Shown: positions 31,824 to 43,902 of the stretch, piece after piece | How the letters are laid out: each line of letters begins with the position of its first letter | Position numbering within the stretch: the stretch's first letter is position 1 | NCBI RefSeq assembly: GCF_002127325.2 | Contig: NC_035449.2 | Coordinates: 144,250,946 to 144,314,945 of the forward strand | DNA length: 64,000 nt | DNA from: Helianthus annuus | Taxonomy: Eukaryota > Streptophyta > Magnoliopsida > Asterales > Asteraceae | Direction: 5' to 3' | Notes under the pieces: generated by a model | What the model saw: the letters and a program-made list of their open reading frames with translations, nothing else | The model's database searches: none | What the model was told of the DNA's origin: nothing | Position numbers and translations under genes: made by a program

Positions 31824-34086
31824 GACTCCCCCTCAGATGTTGACGAGTCGACTATCGAGTCACGACAATGTTGTGTCTTCACATCTTCAGTCTTGATCAG
31901 TCTCTGGGCTTTTCTCTCTTTCTCTCTTCATCAACAGACTCTCCTTTAACAATTTCTGCTTGAATATCTTCAGACTCCCCCTCTCGATTTGCTGGCATTC
32001 CTTTGTTCTTCAGCAACATCTGCTTCAGGATCATTGTCTGGCTTTCACAGGTCCAAGATTGATTTCTGACTTTAACTTTCACCACAGAATCTGGAACCTG
32101 GTAGTAGCTTTGTTCACATCGTTTGATTTTCAGGATCGAAACTTGGCTTTCTTCAATTGGAGTCCTCAGGTATTGTAACCTGGCTCTTTATCATTAGGTC
32201 CAAGATTGAAACCTGGCTAACCTGCATATTCTTAACCCAGAAGTAAACTTTCTAAATTTAACAATTTGTATGCACCAACACGCTGATATAATCAGATAAC
32301 TCTCTCTCATAAACATAAACAACAACTCTCCCTCAAAACACTTTTTCTCTATGATGAACCACTTGTTGATTTAAAAACACATTTGATATTCAATATACAC
32401 TTCCTCTCACAACAATGTCATCATGTTTAGCACTCGGAATTTTGAAAATCAGCTTTCCAACATCAGTTGTCGAAAATCTTTTTGACTTTTTCAAAAGTTT
32501 ATGCTAAAACACACACAAATTCTTTTTGGATTTTCTGAAAGAAAGTAACTAATACCACTTTGAAGAATCAAGACAATGCTGAAATGAAATATATACATAC
32601 AATATTTTTGTGAGTTTGCGTAAGAGGATCATATCAGTAAATGAGACATGTCACTAACACCGTTAAGCTTGATTTCATTTTAAGTTTTAAACAATTCACC
32701 TAGATTGTCAGTAGATTTGTCCACTTAAATTTTCACACAAATTTCAACTAATCCGAGATACGATATTAATGTTTTAGATACTAACTTATTCGTGTGTCCC
32801 ACTACTTGAATATACTCCCGTATCCAGATCCCAATATTCAGTCTTACAGGTGAGTATACCACAGATGATATCTGTTCAGGGGTTAGGTGCGAGGGCCGTG
32901 AGAGCTCAGGTCGATACTTCCGTATATGCAAAGAGATGACGGATTCGACTTTTGGTGTGTCCCCTTTAGAGGATCTTTTTGATTTCAACAGCAGCGACTA
33001 TCAATTTTATTGTTCATCAGCATGCTGAGGGCGAAGCTATGTTTCAAACTTTTTGCAGAAAGCATTATCCGGGGACTAGGTCAGAACTTCTATTCAGCAG
33101 AAGTCCCGGGATAATACCCCAGATATCACTGAGCATAAAGACCTAGTATCTCAGAATAAGGGACCTTTCAAACAAGATTTCAGGGGTTACCTATATATCC
33201 AAGAAGTTGTTAACCCACAGAACAAGCAAGTTTGAAATTTAGTTTATATCTCGTCACAATTTACTAAATGTGTAAAAACCTACTGACATATCCGCAGTGA
33301 GATTGTTTATCACATTTTACATTTCAATTCTTTAGCATGTTGTGACAGTTTACTGATGTGCTATCATTTCCTCTTTTCATAACAAAACTCATTTTTGGTT
33401 TTATCATGTTTTTGGCATTTTCAAATTTTCTAATGTTTTTGGATTTTCTGAAATTTTCTACTCCCCCTAAAATGCAAACACATTAAAGGAAAATTTGAAA
33501 ACAAACTAAGCTCTTGACCCAATTGAAAAATAGAACTATACAGAAACTTGACAACTGACATCGAATCACATCAAATCGCCATTCACTATGCATAAACAAT
33601 CAGAACTCCCCCTATCACAAACCATTTTCTCATTTAGATTTCAAAGCACTTAAGTTTGTTTTAATCAAAATGATTTTTCCGGAAAATGAGTTTGTTATTA
33701 CCACTTGTAGGATCATCAACAACCGATTTGGGGTTATGGTTCATCATCTTGTTTATCAATCAGATATATAGTAAATCAAGTACAACTTAATGTCCCTGAT
33801 TTACCATTTGCATTTCAGCAACCTCTGTACCACTTGTAAAACACAAACAAATACCACTTGTAAGTATAACCAACAAATACCACTTGTAGGAATAAGTCAT
33901 CTACATGCAACACTTTATCAATCAGCATGCCGATTCCTGCTTCGCACTTACCAACCTGGAAGCTCCGGCGTAGTCCTTCAACCTGTAAAATTCAAACATT
34001 TTTCAAACAAACTTTTCAAACACTAGAATAATGCCGATTCCTGATCTACGATATAAACTTGGGATCTCCGGCAAAGTCCTAAGACT
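31824..34086 (-). other. Noncoding 3' region of the minus-strand GAG-only element
   Basis: The polypurine tract GAGGGGGAGTC reads on the minus strand next to the LTR (31824-31835). No pol ORF was found. The stretch about 32590-33190 is the counterpart of about 26715-27300 in the sibling. Further similarity (GAC-AACTG-TGTTG near 32465-32480 against 27388-27403) is patchy. The repeated phrase 'accacttgta' occurs at about 33700-33890. Confidence 0.7.
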
Positions 34087-35991
34087 TCAAGGGAAACAAA
34101 CTTCCATCCAAGTCTTCTCAGACTTGATGGCTTTCAGTTCTTGTGCAGTAGGGTTGTATGTTGCCTTTTTAGTTGCATAAAAATCTTTAACTCCCTTTGC
34201 TTTCCCGTTCAACATTTTCCCAAAAAATTTCTTTACATTCCCATTGAATGTTTTCTCGACATCAAACTTAGTTTTTTCATTGTAAAACTGATTCGAGATT
34301 TCAACCATACCCACTTTTTGTTTAACCTTTTCAAACTTCAGTGATGGAAACTTATCATCATTCACTGAAATTTTTATCTCAACCTGTGGCTCTTCTGGTT
34401 TTGTGAACCAGATTCATCACCGACTTTCTCATCAACCTTTTTAACAACCCACACTTGGCTGTCATTCTCTTTCTTTTTAAAAAAATTCTTTTTCGAACAC
34501 TCACCAACCTCATAAATTGAATTTTCAAAAATTTTAAGTCTATTGGTTGGTGGTTCAACAACAACAATCTTTTCTTTCAATTTCTTAGAAACTCCCTGTT
34601 TTGTTTTGGCGTTTTTCTGACAATTCCATGCAATGTGACCAACTTCATTGCATCTGTAGCAGGTACGGGTTTCCTTTGGATGAAAATCTTCAGTTCCATT
34701 CTTTCTCTTCTCAGCAAGAAACTCCTGATTTGACCGTCTCTAGAATGGTTTCTTCTGTTCCTCTTCTGCACTTCCACCTGACACAAATTATGTTTTTGTT
34801 TTAGAATTTTTCATATTTTTATGATTTTCTTGTGGAATAAAACCAAGACCTTTCTTTTTGTAGCTACGATTTTGGTTAGGTTTCTTTTGAAAACCAGAAC
34901 CAGAATTGTAACCCTTTTTCTTGTTTAGACGTTGTTGAATTCTTGAAGTGTATTTGTTAGGTTTTTCATTAAGATTTAAATCTTTTAATTCAGAAATATT
35001 AATTTCTGTCATTTTGAAAACCTTTTTGATCATGTAAAAACAAACACTTCTTATTGGAAACTCTTTGTCAGAGTATAATTTGTCCGAATCATTTAAAGTG
35101 TATGCTACTTCAAATGTTTCATCATCCAAATTTGCATTTGATAATAAAAACTCTTTACTGTAGGACTGTTTAACCGACGACTTTGAATTGTTGACTGACG
35201 AATTTGACCTTCCAGACTCAGACTTTGACTCGGACTCCTCCTCAGTATCCAACACCTGATCGACCACCTTTTTGATTAACTCAGACTCATGATCAGTATC
35301 GGACAAGGTAAACGTGACATCAATGTTATCTGGTAAAACGTCAGTTGTGTCGGTTTTTAGCTTTATATTGAATGCTTTTTCAAGTTGTTCCTCATTTGGT
35401 TTTCTAGGAGAATACCCTTCCCAAATTGGAGGCGGACACTTGTTATAGCTAACAGTCGGTTTCTTACCACAATCTTTCTTCTTTGGCTTCTCATCTTGAA
35501 AAGCTTCCATACCTGCAACAATTGGGTAAATACGATCAATGAGATAATCAGAACTAGAATAACTTTGTAATAAACGTCTAATTCTCTCATTCTCGATCTT
35601 CTCTGTCTCCAACTCTTGCTTCCACTTAGCACTCTCTTCGATGTAGAAATTTATAGCTTTTTGCTTTGTCATCATGACTGCATTCATCATTGTTAGTGCT
35701 TGTTCTCTCTCAGAATTTGTCTTTTGGAGACCAGTTACTGTTTTGTTCAAGACATCATAAGATTCTTTCACATAGTTGAGATTGAACAGTAACTGCTCTT
35801 TCTTCTTCTCATACTCAGCAATTATCTCATCTTTTGCTGCGCATCCCTTGCATACTTCTAAACACTTTGTGCAAGGCTTGATGACTTCAACAATCTTTTC
35901 AACTTCGTTTGTTTTCACCATTTCAACCACCTTTTCTTCTTCTTTCACTTTTTCTGCTACCTTCACCTTTTCAGTCTATATTATCTCCTCA
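34087..35991 (-). pseudogene. C-terminal Gag extension of the minus-strand GAG-only element
   Basis: Main frame 35966-34788 (392 codons), then shifted frames down to 34087. It shows a Lys/Glu/Val-rich start, Cys pairs (CTKCLEVCKGC), coiled coil, NKCPPPIWEGYSPRKP, SDTDHESELIKKVVDQVLD and an intact CCHC knuckle (CYRCNEVGHIAWNC, about 34614-34655). The end resembles the sibling's (KFDVEKTFNGN, KAKGVKDFYA). Stops near 34788 and 34577 and frame changes break it. The upstream half continues at 54842 beyond the inserted Athila-like element. Confidence 0.8.
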
Positions 35992-35996
35992 GCAAC

Positions 35997-36437
35997 TAAT
36001 GTGTGTAAAATGCAACATATAAATTACATCAAATGAGGCATAAAACTAACCCTTTTTAAGTACTAATGTTGGAAAAAGAGTGTTTTTGTCTTCCTTTTGT
36101 ATTTTCAGGATTAAATGAGCTCAAATTCACAAAAGAAGCAAAAAGACAGCTAAATCTAACATAAATACAAGAAAAGGAACATAAGTGGACTGCCCGACCC
36201 CGCAACGACATCCTCCCAAGCAAAATAGAGAAGGCAGAAGACTGAACACGCCCCGTGCTCAGCCAGCACGGGGCCGTGCCCAAGAAGCAGCAGAAAAGAC
36301 AAACCTATAGAAGCTTCTATTGCCCACCACGGGGCCGTGTCCAGTGAACACAGGGGCGTGGCGAAAGTACAGCAGGCGCATTAATTGTAATTGCGAATTA
36401 CAATTAATGAAGAGAGAGAGTGTCAGACAGGCACGGG
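35997..36437 (+). repeat. Truncated first LTR of the Athila-like element
   Basis: Begins TAATGTGTG where the other copies have TGATGTGTG, so the terminal TG has mutated. It follows the other LTRs for about 440 bp to GGCACGGGGG, then jumps directly into internal sequence (CGACGAAATGACGTC), losing about 1.25 kb of LTR plus the PBS and first ORF. The break lies inside a CACGGGGG motif. Confidence 0.85.
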
Positions 36438-36450
36438 GGGACTCGACGAA

Positions 36451-36771
36451 ATGACGTCAGTAGAGGAGGTCCTAATCGACCGTATTAACGATCTTACGGT
36501 GGGACTCGAAAGCAGCTTCCAAGAAATTAACCTCTTGCACCAGAGGTTAAATATTCTTGTAGCACCCCCGATGGAACCAGTCCTCCCACAACAGGATTGG
36601 AACCTGGCACTCGGAATTAACAACCCTACCGGGTGGGAAGACTTTCCAGCGGAACCTCCCGTGGAGCACCAACAAGAGATCCCGGTGGAAATCGAAACTC
36701 CTCAAACTAATGCCAATGAGCCCTCTTTTCTCCTTCCAAGGGAGGTGGAGGAGTGGCTCGCCGACATGTAA
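36451..36771 (+). CDS. Second small protein of the Athila-like element, first copy (N-terminally truncated)
   Basis: An open frame of about 107 codons from ATG 36451 (MTSVEEVLIDRINDL), with a helical, likely coiled N-terminal part (ESSFQEINLLHQRLNIL) and an acidic Pro/Glu-rich C-terminus ending EVEEWLADM. The copy at 50933-51403 has a longer N-terminus (MSSENSETSSVHSSN) but a small deletion shifts its C-terminus. No known domain is recognised. It may be a relic of an Athila Gag or a family-specific protein. Confidence 0.5.
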   Translation: MTSVEEVLIDRINDLTVGLESSFQEINLLHQRLNILVAPPMEPVLPQQDWNLALGINNPTGWEDFPAEPPVEHQQEIPVEIETPQTNANEPSFLLPREVEEWLADM

Positions 36772-38633
36772 GGGAAGCCGCACCCGGAAGAAGGAGTTTT
36801 AAAAGGCCTTGTCTAACCAAGATTAGTAGCTTCTTGGAAATTTTGCTAATTAAAATAAAATATAGGCTAGGACTCCATGGTTTAATATTTCTTTGTTTTC
36901 ATATCTAGTTTAATATAGGACTATGTAAGATCTCTCTATGATTACAATGGAATGATGGTTTTTAAAGGTTGAATGGTTCATAATAAAACACACTCATGAT
37001 GGTAAGGGATGAAAAGAGGAACGAGAAAAATGACCCCATGCACAAGAACAAGGCAACCCGACATCAATTTCTCCATTACATAAGGTTCAACACGGGCCGT
37101 GTCCAACCAACACGACCCCGTGCTGAACCCCCTGCAGAAAAATGCCCAGTTCAGGTAACTGGACACGGGCCGTGTTCACCAGACACGCCCCCGTGTCCAG
37201 GCTTCTGTTTCTTTTCTTTAATTTTCGTTACTGGCACCTGAACACGGGGCCGTGTCCGGTCCCCACGGGGCCATGTCCAGACTGCCAGTAACATAAATTT
37301 TTGCTTTTAACACCATATTACACATCTAATCAACCTAAAAATTTATTTTTGGGACACATTGAGGACAATGTGTAATTTAAGTGTGGGGGGGAAGCTAAAA
37401 CCTTGAAATTTTGCAAGTCCTAATAACAAGCCTTACACAAAACTCTATTGGAACCGCTAAACACCTCAAATTTTTTTCAAAAATTTTCATTTTTTACTTG
37501 TCTAAAGTTAAGTTAGGAATCCTAAGATTAATAAGGTTATATTTTTACAAATTTACAACCGAGAGCGTCGTGATAACAAGAACCAACATAAGAAAATTAT
37601 GAAAAGGCATGACAAGCTTAGTTAAAATTTGATTATATATACTTGATCACATAAAAAAAAACCCATTCCCACAAAAAGTGAGTTTTGAGCCTTTATTGAG
37701 CATACAAATTTACACCTTTAGACTAAATGCTCATTTTTCGTTTCTTGTGTGAATAGCCGCTTGGTTCTTACGACTCTAGAACTTGCCACGACGATTCATT
37801 CCCGGTCCTTACCAACTTAAACCCAAGTAAGTAAATGATGGAGGCATTAGGACTAACCATTTTTCTTTCTACACCATTATTTTTCAATTTGTTTTTACCA
37901 CCTACCCAAAATCCCCCTAGTTAACCCCTTTGAGCCTAAACCTTTCATTTCTTTACCCTAATACCCTTTTACCCACCAAAAACCCTTTTTATTTTTACCC
38001 TTTATTTTAGTAACAAGCTCGGTTTTTCGTGTGACAAAAAAAAATGAATGATGAAGTTAGAAATAAACAAACAAAGCTCTTAAAACAAAAAGCTTGTTTG
38101 GAGAAATACTTCAAAATAAAAAGTCACTAAAACAAAGTGTTTTACGAAAACCGACGCTTTTTACGCTTTTCACCCTTTTCTACTAACCCATTCACCCACC
38201 TTTAGCCCAAGCCTTTACCCAAAAAAGTCCTCTTGATATTTACAAAGGTAACAAGTTAAAAAGGAGGAGGATTGATTGCTTGGCAAGCTTATGGTAGGAA
38301 TAAGTTCCATGCCGCTCTCGAGTGATTCACTAAAATACACCTTCGGCCGAGTGTGAGTGATTTCTCCCGTGAGGTATGTGAACTTGTATATAAATGGAAT
38401 TTTAAAAAAGGCATGTTATGCCCAAATAAGTAATTTCTCCTATGAAACGTTCTAAACAAATCATAACGAATAGGGTTGTAAAAAAATAAAAATAAAACCC
38501 AAAAAGATCTTGGATTCTCAACACTCTATGACAAGCCAAAACCTTCTCTTCTACCTATTCCATTTGGGAGTGTAAGCCACATATTAAAGAGTTTTGCTTG
38601 AGGACAAGCAAAAGTTCAAGTGTGGGGGTATTT
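36772..38633 (+). other. Noncoding 3' internal region, first copy
   Basis: Holds CACG-type motifs at about 37090-37265 and no supported ORF. Two blocks of the form GAGGACAA...AAGTGTGGGGG occur, at about 37353-37387 and 38600-38627. Such blocks are typical of Athila/Tat elements near the polypurine tract, and the second lies directly before the LTR at 38634. The remainder is A/T-rich. The same region recurs at 51404-53141. Confidence 0.75.
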
Positions 38634-40326
38634 TGATGTGTGTAAAATGCAACATATAAATTACATCAAATGAGGCATAAAACTAACCCTTTTTAAGTAC
38701 TAATGTTGGAAAAAGAGTGGTTTTGTCTTCCTTTTGTATTTTCAGGATTAAATGAGCTCAAATTCACAAAAGAAGCAAAAAGACAACTAAATCTAACATA
38801 AATACAAGAAAAGGAACATAAGTGGACTGCCCGACCCCTCAACGGCATCCTCCCAAGCAAAATAGAGAAGGCAGAAGACTGAACACGCCCCGTGCTCAGC
38901 CAGCACGGGGCCGTGCCCAAGAAGCAGCAGAAAAGACAAACCTATAGAAGCTTCTATTGCCCACCACGGGGCCGTGTCTAGTGAACACATGGCGTGGCGA
39001 AAGTACAGCAGGCGCATTAATTGTAATTGCGAATTACAATTAATGAAGAGAGAGAGTGTCAGACAGGCACGGGGGCGTGTCCAGCGGACACGGGGCCGTG
39101 CCCAGCCTTCTGTTCAGCCTATAAATAGGAGTGCTTGGTTTCATTTCAACTCATCCCTTAGCACACCACCTCTCTCACACTTCATCCACCACCCACCACC
39201 ATCACAACACCATCATCCACCACCATCATCTATTGTCCATCATAGAGTGTGTGAGTCGTCTCAGGATCAAAGATTGATCGTAAGAGTTCTTGACAATCAA
39301 GGCCATGTTTGCCTAAGTCTCTTACATCACTTGGTGAATACAAGTGTTTAGTATAATACTTTTTATTTTTAATCTTTTGCACTTTTTATTTGGTTTTGTA
39401 TTAATGACTTTAATAACTAGTTACTTATGTTGAAGGTGATCTTTCCTTATCGTTTGTCCGTGGTGTCTTGGCATTATTTTACTGTCTATATAAAATAAAA
39501 GATTTTCAACATTCATATCTCCACGGTCTATATGGAGGTATGTTGGCTACCTGGTCGGGGGTTAAGGGAACGGTTTGGTAAGGGTCTTGCCCTTGTTCAA
39601 CGTTTAGAGGTCCTGCAAGGGACCTGGGTCAAATTTAGTAGGATCTCCTTCAATACCCATAGGTATTGGATGGCGGAGATCCAAACTCTTTGACCCCCTC
39701 ATAAGTTAACTACTATTAATACTATAACCCGGCTATTTAGGACTGTATCCTTGCTGACCCAGACTACTTAGTCGAGGGTAACGTCACCGCCAAAAGCGGG
39801 GCCTACCATAATTTGCATTAATAACTTAATTCATTATCTTCCAATAATCCAACCCTTTAGGATTGTATCCTTGCTGACTCAAACTACTGGGTTGAGGGTA
39901 ACGTCGCCTTCAAAAGAGGGGCCTACTACAATAACTAAGATAATCTCTTAAACAAGTGCAAAAGTGCGAAAATAATCAAAGGTTATACTAATACACGAGT
40001 CGGATCCAAGTGATTCATCTTGTCTATCTGTTTTTATTTTTATTTTATTTTTCAGCATTTAGTTAGTTTTTATTTTCTTAGTTTAAAAAAACCTTTTCTA
40101 ACTTTTTGATTTGATTAGACGTTGAGGATAAACCGGTACTAAAAGCTCTTGTGTCCTTGGACGACCTCGGTATCTTACCAACACTATACTACGTCCACGA
40201 TGGGTGCACTTGCCCATATGTGTGTTTAGTGTTAGTAAATATCGGTTTTATAAATTTAAAACTTGGCTAAAAGTGTAAAAAGGGCTTAAATATACATCTA
40301 AATTATATTACACTACACGCACATCA
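38634..40326 (+). repeat. Middle LTR of the Athila-like element
   Basis: A 1693-bp LTR with inverted ends TGATGTG...CACATCA. It carries CACGGGGCCGTG at 38904-38915, 38965-38976 and 39089-39100. A TATA-like CTATAAATAGGAG follows at about 39119. A repeated 'ACTGTATCC...GAGGGTAACGTC' unit of about 120 bp occurs near 39745 and 39865. Close match to 53142-54836. Confidence 0.93.
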
Positions 40327-40332
40327 AGTTTT

Positions 40333-40350
40333 TGGCGCCGTTGCCGGAGA
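40333..40350 (+). other. Primer-binding site, tRNA-Asp type
   Basis: TGGCGCCGTTGCCGGAGA starts 7 bases after the LTR. It matches the 3' end of plant tRNA-Asp with one mismatch (GAGA for GGGA), the PBS used by Athila-type elements. Confidence 0.8.
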
Positions 40351-40638
40351 CACAAGGATTTTAAGAAAGTTAGGAATCAACGGCCTAATCATATTTTTAT
40401 CTTTCTTTTTAATTTTTTTTTAGAATTTTCGTAGTTGTTCAGCTTCTGCAGAGCTCAGCACGGGTCGTGCCCGCTGAACACGCCCCCGTGCTCAATCATT
40501 GGAACTGGCAATCCTGTTTTAAGTCAGACAGTAAGCTGAACACGGGGCCGTGCTCACTCAACACGCCCCCGTGCCCAAGATTCACTTACTGAAAACAGAA
40601 CCGTTAGATCCCGTCGGTTGGTAATTTCTGACATAAAC

Positions 40639-41481
40639 ATGAGTGATAGTAATTCTTTTTACTTTCGGCACTCTTATGGTACGTGGTGTCAATTATGTGG
40701 AGGCGAACATAAAGAATTAGAATGTTACTTTCTAAATTATAGGCCCCACTACATAGACCCACCGATTCCTTATAACCTTAAGAGGGTCGAAAGTAAAAAT
40801 AAGCATTATCTCTCCCTCGAATGCGCCCAGCCAGATATTCTAGGGGAAATGCTCCTTGACGAGTTATTTCAACTAGAAGAGCTACTTCTAAATTGGTCAA
40901 AAGAGCTTAGGAAGGACTTTATTGATCCGCCCCAAGACGATGACCATGAAGAAATGTTGGAACCGCATTCCGACAACCTCGTTGCTCCCAAAAATACCTT
41001 CATACCTAGCAAAGACTTGGACGATAGTCGTCCCTGTGCCGCTTGTGCCGTGAAGGACTCTCCATCGACTTCTTTCGATGCATACATAGACCTGAGCGAT
41101 TCGGCATACACCTTCTTTAATGAGAGCCCGGGAAAGGGTTGGACTTGTCCACCTAGAATGAAAATAGGAATTACCCTCACCGACAACCTCTTGCGTTCTC
41201 GCCTTAGTCTAGGACAATTAAGGTATCTTAGGCACTTTGGGGTTGTTCCAACCAATCAGGAGCCACCCGATATTAGTGAGTTCCTTAAAAAACTAGACAA
41301 CTTCATAAAACAGTCCCTCGACACGGGGCCGTGTCCAGCCAACACGCCCCCGTGTTCACCAAAAGATTCCCTTCTGATCAGTACGTCAGAATACAGGCAA
41401 ACTGTGTCAGAACTTCACCTGCACACGGGGCCGTGTCCAATTGACACGGGGCCGTGCCCAGGATGCTGTCGTTTTCTATAA
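40639..41481 (+). CDS. First small protein of the Athila-like element, with an unusual CCHC-like knuckle
   Basis: A 280-codon frame from the first ATG (MSDSNSFYFRH). The frame is open slightly further upstream without an ATG. A CX2CX3HX4C motif (CQLCGGEHKELEC, about residues 17-29) resembles knuckles of Tat/Athila Gags. A middle region is acidic (DPPQDDDHEE), and DNLLRSRLSLGQLRYLRHF follows. CACG-type motifs are read in frame near the C-terminus as DTGPCPANTPPC and HTGPCPIDTGPCPGC, so three copies of the nucleotide motif contribute protein. There is no capsid domain I can name and no enzyme. It may be a Gag relic that aids packaging by a helper element. Confidence 0.65.
   Translation: MSDSNSFYFRHSYGTWCQLCGGEHKELECYFLNYRPHYIDPPIPYNLKRVESKNKHYLSLECAQPDILGEMLLDELFQLEELLLNWSKELRKDFIDPPQDDDHEEMLEPHSDNLVAPKNTFIPSKDLDDSRPCAACAVKDSPSTSFDAYIDLSDSAYTFFNESPGKGWTCPPRMKIGITLTDNLLRSRLSLGQLRYLRHFGVVPTNQEPPDISEFLKKLDNFIKQSLDTGPCPANTPPCSPKDSLLISTSEYRQTVSELHLHTGPCPIDTGPCPGCCRFL
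41322..41456 (+). repeat. Cluster of CACG-N4-CGTG motifs inside a coding frame
   Basis: CACGGGGCCGTG occurs at 41322-41333, 41424-41435 and 41445-41456, with CACGCCCCCGTG between the first two. Arms CACG/CGTG are inverted copies around four G/C bases. Other exact CACGGGGCCGTG copies lie at 36267, 36328, 37243, 38904, 38965, 39089, 40541, 41847, 51844, 53412, 53473 and 53598. Confidence 0.9.
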
Positions 41482-41858
41482 ATGCAGCCAAGAATTCTGC
41501 ACATTTGGACCAACTTGGGACAGAGATTTGAAGGAATCTTCTCTCAACTATCCTGGAAAGTCTAAAAGAAGGTTCCAACAAACCATCTTGTCCTTTCCTC
41601 TTTTAGCCATTTCCTTCTTCTCCATCTTTCTCCAAGAACTACCATTAAAAGTTTGAATTCTTCAAACTTTGTGGTAAGGATTAATGAGTTTTGTTCAAGG
41701 AATCTTGGTAAAAATATGTTGTGTAACATTGTTTTAAGTTATTAATGTTTAAAAAGACCCCACAAGTTCAGAAAATAACTTAAAATTCCAAGTTTCCTTT
41801 CTCCAAAATTCTGCAGAAAGATGAACACGAGGCCGTGCTCAATAAGCACGGGGCCGTG
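41482..41858 (+). other. Spacer between the two small ORFs, up to the Tekay-like insertion
   Basis: No supported ORF. It ends with a CACGGGGCCGTG motif (41847-41858), and the last five bases CCGTG are the target-site duplication of the inserted element. Confidence 0.7.
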
Positions 41859-43296
41859 TGTAACAACTGCCACTAAAATATATAATTAGGATGATAATTA
41901 GTCAATAGGAAAACCCTAATTGAGAAACCCAAGCAATTCTACACTAACCCTAAAATTTTCATAACAATCGGAATCAGGATTCGGACCCCTAAAACTCAAG
42001 GGGGTTAAACCCTAAGTGACAATTATCTAAATTAAACGCTGTCGAAATAGAATTTTACGAATCCAGCGACTCAGCAAGGCTATGCAAGTGATGGGGCTAC
42101 CCTAGGGTAGATGGACACCCGCCGCGACACGCGACAGGATTGCTGTCCTCTGTCGCGACTCGCCTGGGGGACCAAATTTCAGTATAAATAGGGGCTTTGG
42201 CACTTGCAGTTTGCTGTTCATTCGACGTAAAAATTCGAAAGATACGTTGAGTTATACACTGTTTAATACAAAACACACACGAATCACGAGGTGCTGCCGC
42301 AATCAGGGTAATAACTCGATCGCTATTACGATTCAACGTCCGATCGATTATAACTATCCAACGATTGTCCGAGTGCTGCTCAAATTGAGCTTGTACTTTG
42401 TTATTCATTGTGATTTCAACTTGAATGTTTGAGTGCTGTTCGAATTCGGACTATGCTCTGTCATTCGTTGTGAATCCATTGGATTGTTAAGTATCGCACT
42501 TGATAATAGTTGTGAGGGTTTAATCTCGTGAATTGACGTAACTGCTGAATTAGTTACTAATCCCGTTTGTGTGTGCATTGTTATTTAAATTAGGTTAGAA
42601 GGCTAATTAGTAAAGCTTATACTCTGCTCGTAAATCTGCAATGTGAGTCATTCTCTTTTTATCAACTGTTTTACAAAACTCCAAGTTATTTTCAAAGTTA
42701 TAATTACAGGGATTAAGTCTATGTAATCACCAAAGTATAGCCGGTATGTGGGGTTTTGTATACATTACTTGATAACCGTCACTATTGGAAAAACGAGTTA
42801 GCCAATGAGTGATATGACCATAGTCACAGACACCATCGGGCAAAGAGGCTACCGATGGATGTTCGAGTGACAAGTACTGTGGGTAGTTGGTTGATAATCA
42901 GAAACATTGTAATCGCTCTTGATACTGTAATTTATAACAAATGTGTCGTTTTAGTAAAATGAATGATTCACTCAGTATTTCCCCGCTGACAAAACCTTTT
43001 TCAAACATGTTTCAGGTGATCTGGTATGAGCAAAGAAAAGTGCCGTGGAGCACTCCCAGCTTAGAAAAGTGGCTCAATGTAAATAAATAAATGAACATGT
43101 TTTAAAAATAAAGATTTCCTTGAGAAATCACCTTATTGTAAATTTCGGGAATTTATCCCTAAGTTATGAAACGAGCAGTTTACATTATTGAAAGATCCTG
43201 TTTTTAAAAGACTTCCGCTGTCGCTTAAATTAAATACCACGGGATTCCTGTCCCGCGGCTCCTGAAACGGGTCAAACCGGGTCGGGGGCCGTGACA
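41859..43296 (+). repeat. 5' LTR of the plus-strand Tekay-like element
   Basis: Runs TGTAACAACTGCC...GGGGGCCGTGACA. It has an inverted repeat CGCGACAG...CTGTCGCG (42130-42157) followed by TATAAATA at 42183-42190. A 74-76 codon open frame on either strand here is repeated in the 3' LTR and is not considered coding. Confidence 0.93.
42130..42190 (+). promoter_or_regulatory. Hairpin plus TATA box in the LTR
   Basis: CGCGACAG and CTGTCGCG form an 8-bp perfect stem with a 12-base loop that itself contains a near copy of the arm (GCTGTCC). TATAAATA starts 26 bp after the stem. Same arrangement in the 3' LTR (49711-49738 and 49764-49771). Confidence 0.65.
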
Positions 43297-43304
43297 GGAA
43301 AAGG

Positions 43305-43316
43305 TGGTATCAGAGC
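43305..43316 (+). other. Primer-binding site, initiator tRNA-Met
   Basis: TGGTATCAGAGC, eight bases after the LTR end. The gap is wider than the two or three bases seen in the other elements here. Confidence 0.85.
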
Positions 43317-43426
43317 CACTGTTTTAAGCTTACTGATTAAGCTCACTGTTTTAAGTACTTAGGAAAATTCTAATTGCCATTCTGTGAATATGTGTGCATT
43401 AACTGACTAATTGTTAAAATTACAGT

Positions 43427-43728
43427 ATGGGTAAAACAAAAGATTTCAGCTATCTACCACAAATTGGATAATACACCTAAAGACCCCGGAACCTCTTCCT
43501 CCAAATCTCCCACCAATTTAGAAGAAGGAATCTTTGTCCGTAAAGCAAATTATGAAAACCCTCTTACTCCGGAGAAAAGGAATTCAATTCTTAGAAAAGG
43601 TCAAGAGAAAAAGAAACCCCAAGCCAAGAGAGTGAGGTTTAATCAAGAAGTCTAGGAATTAGACAATTTAGATGAAAAATGGGCAAACCTATATATGCTA
43701 GCTATTGTAGCAGAACATGCAAACCTTT
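43427..43728 (+). pseudogene. First accessory ORF upstream of gag, decayed
   Basis: ATG 43427 (MGKTKDFSYLPQ) directly follows AAAATTACAG, a 3' splice-site-like sequence. A one-base shift near 43460 moves it into a frame with DNTPKDPGTSSSKSPTNLEEG and a basic RKGQEKKKPQAKRVRF stretch. A TAG at 43653 interrupts before DEKWANLYMLAIVAEHANL and a stop at about 43727. About 100 residues if intact. No known domain. The basic stretch could bind nucleic acid or act in nuclear import (inference). Confidence 0.45.
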
Positions 43729-43902
43729 AAAACCCTAAGCTTAGTAACAACACTTTCCAGTAAATAAATAAATAAATCTGAGTGTGTTCTCCTTCTTGTT
43801 ATGTTGTACAAATTAAATGTGCAATAAAAATGTTTATTTGTTAAGCTTTGTTTCAAAGTTTTAACTTAACATTTTGTGCATTTTGCATATATGCTACACA
43901 GC

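Noticed and set aside
36056..36283. 75-codon minus-strand ORF in the Athila-like LTR (also 38693-38920 and 53201-53428)
   Set aside because: Reverse reading of the CACG-motif region in all three LTRs. Its repetition follows LTR duplication, not coding constraint.
42097..42432. 73-103 codon ORFs on both strands in the Tekay-like LTR, repeated at 49760-50014
   Set aside because: Present in both LTRs over the promoter and hairpin region, without protein-like features; non-homologous to any Gag or Pol part.
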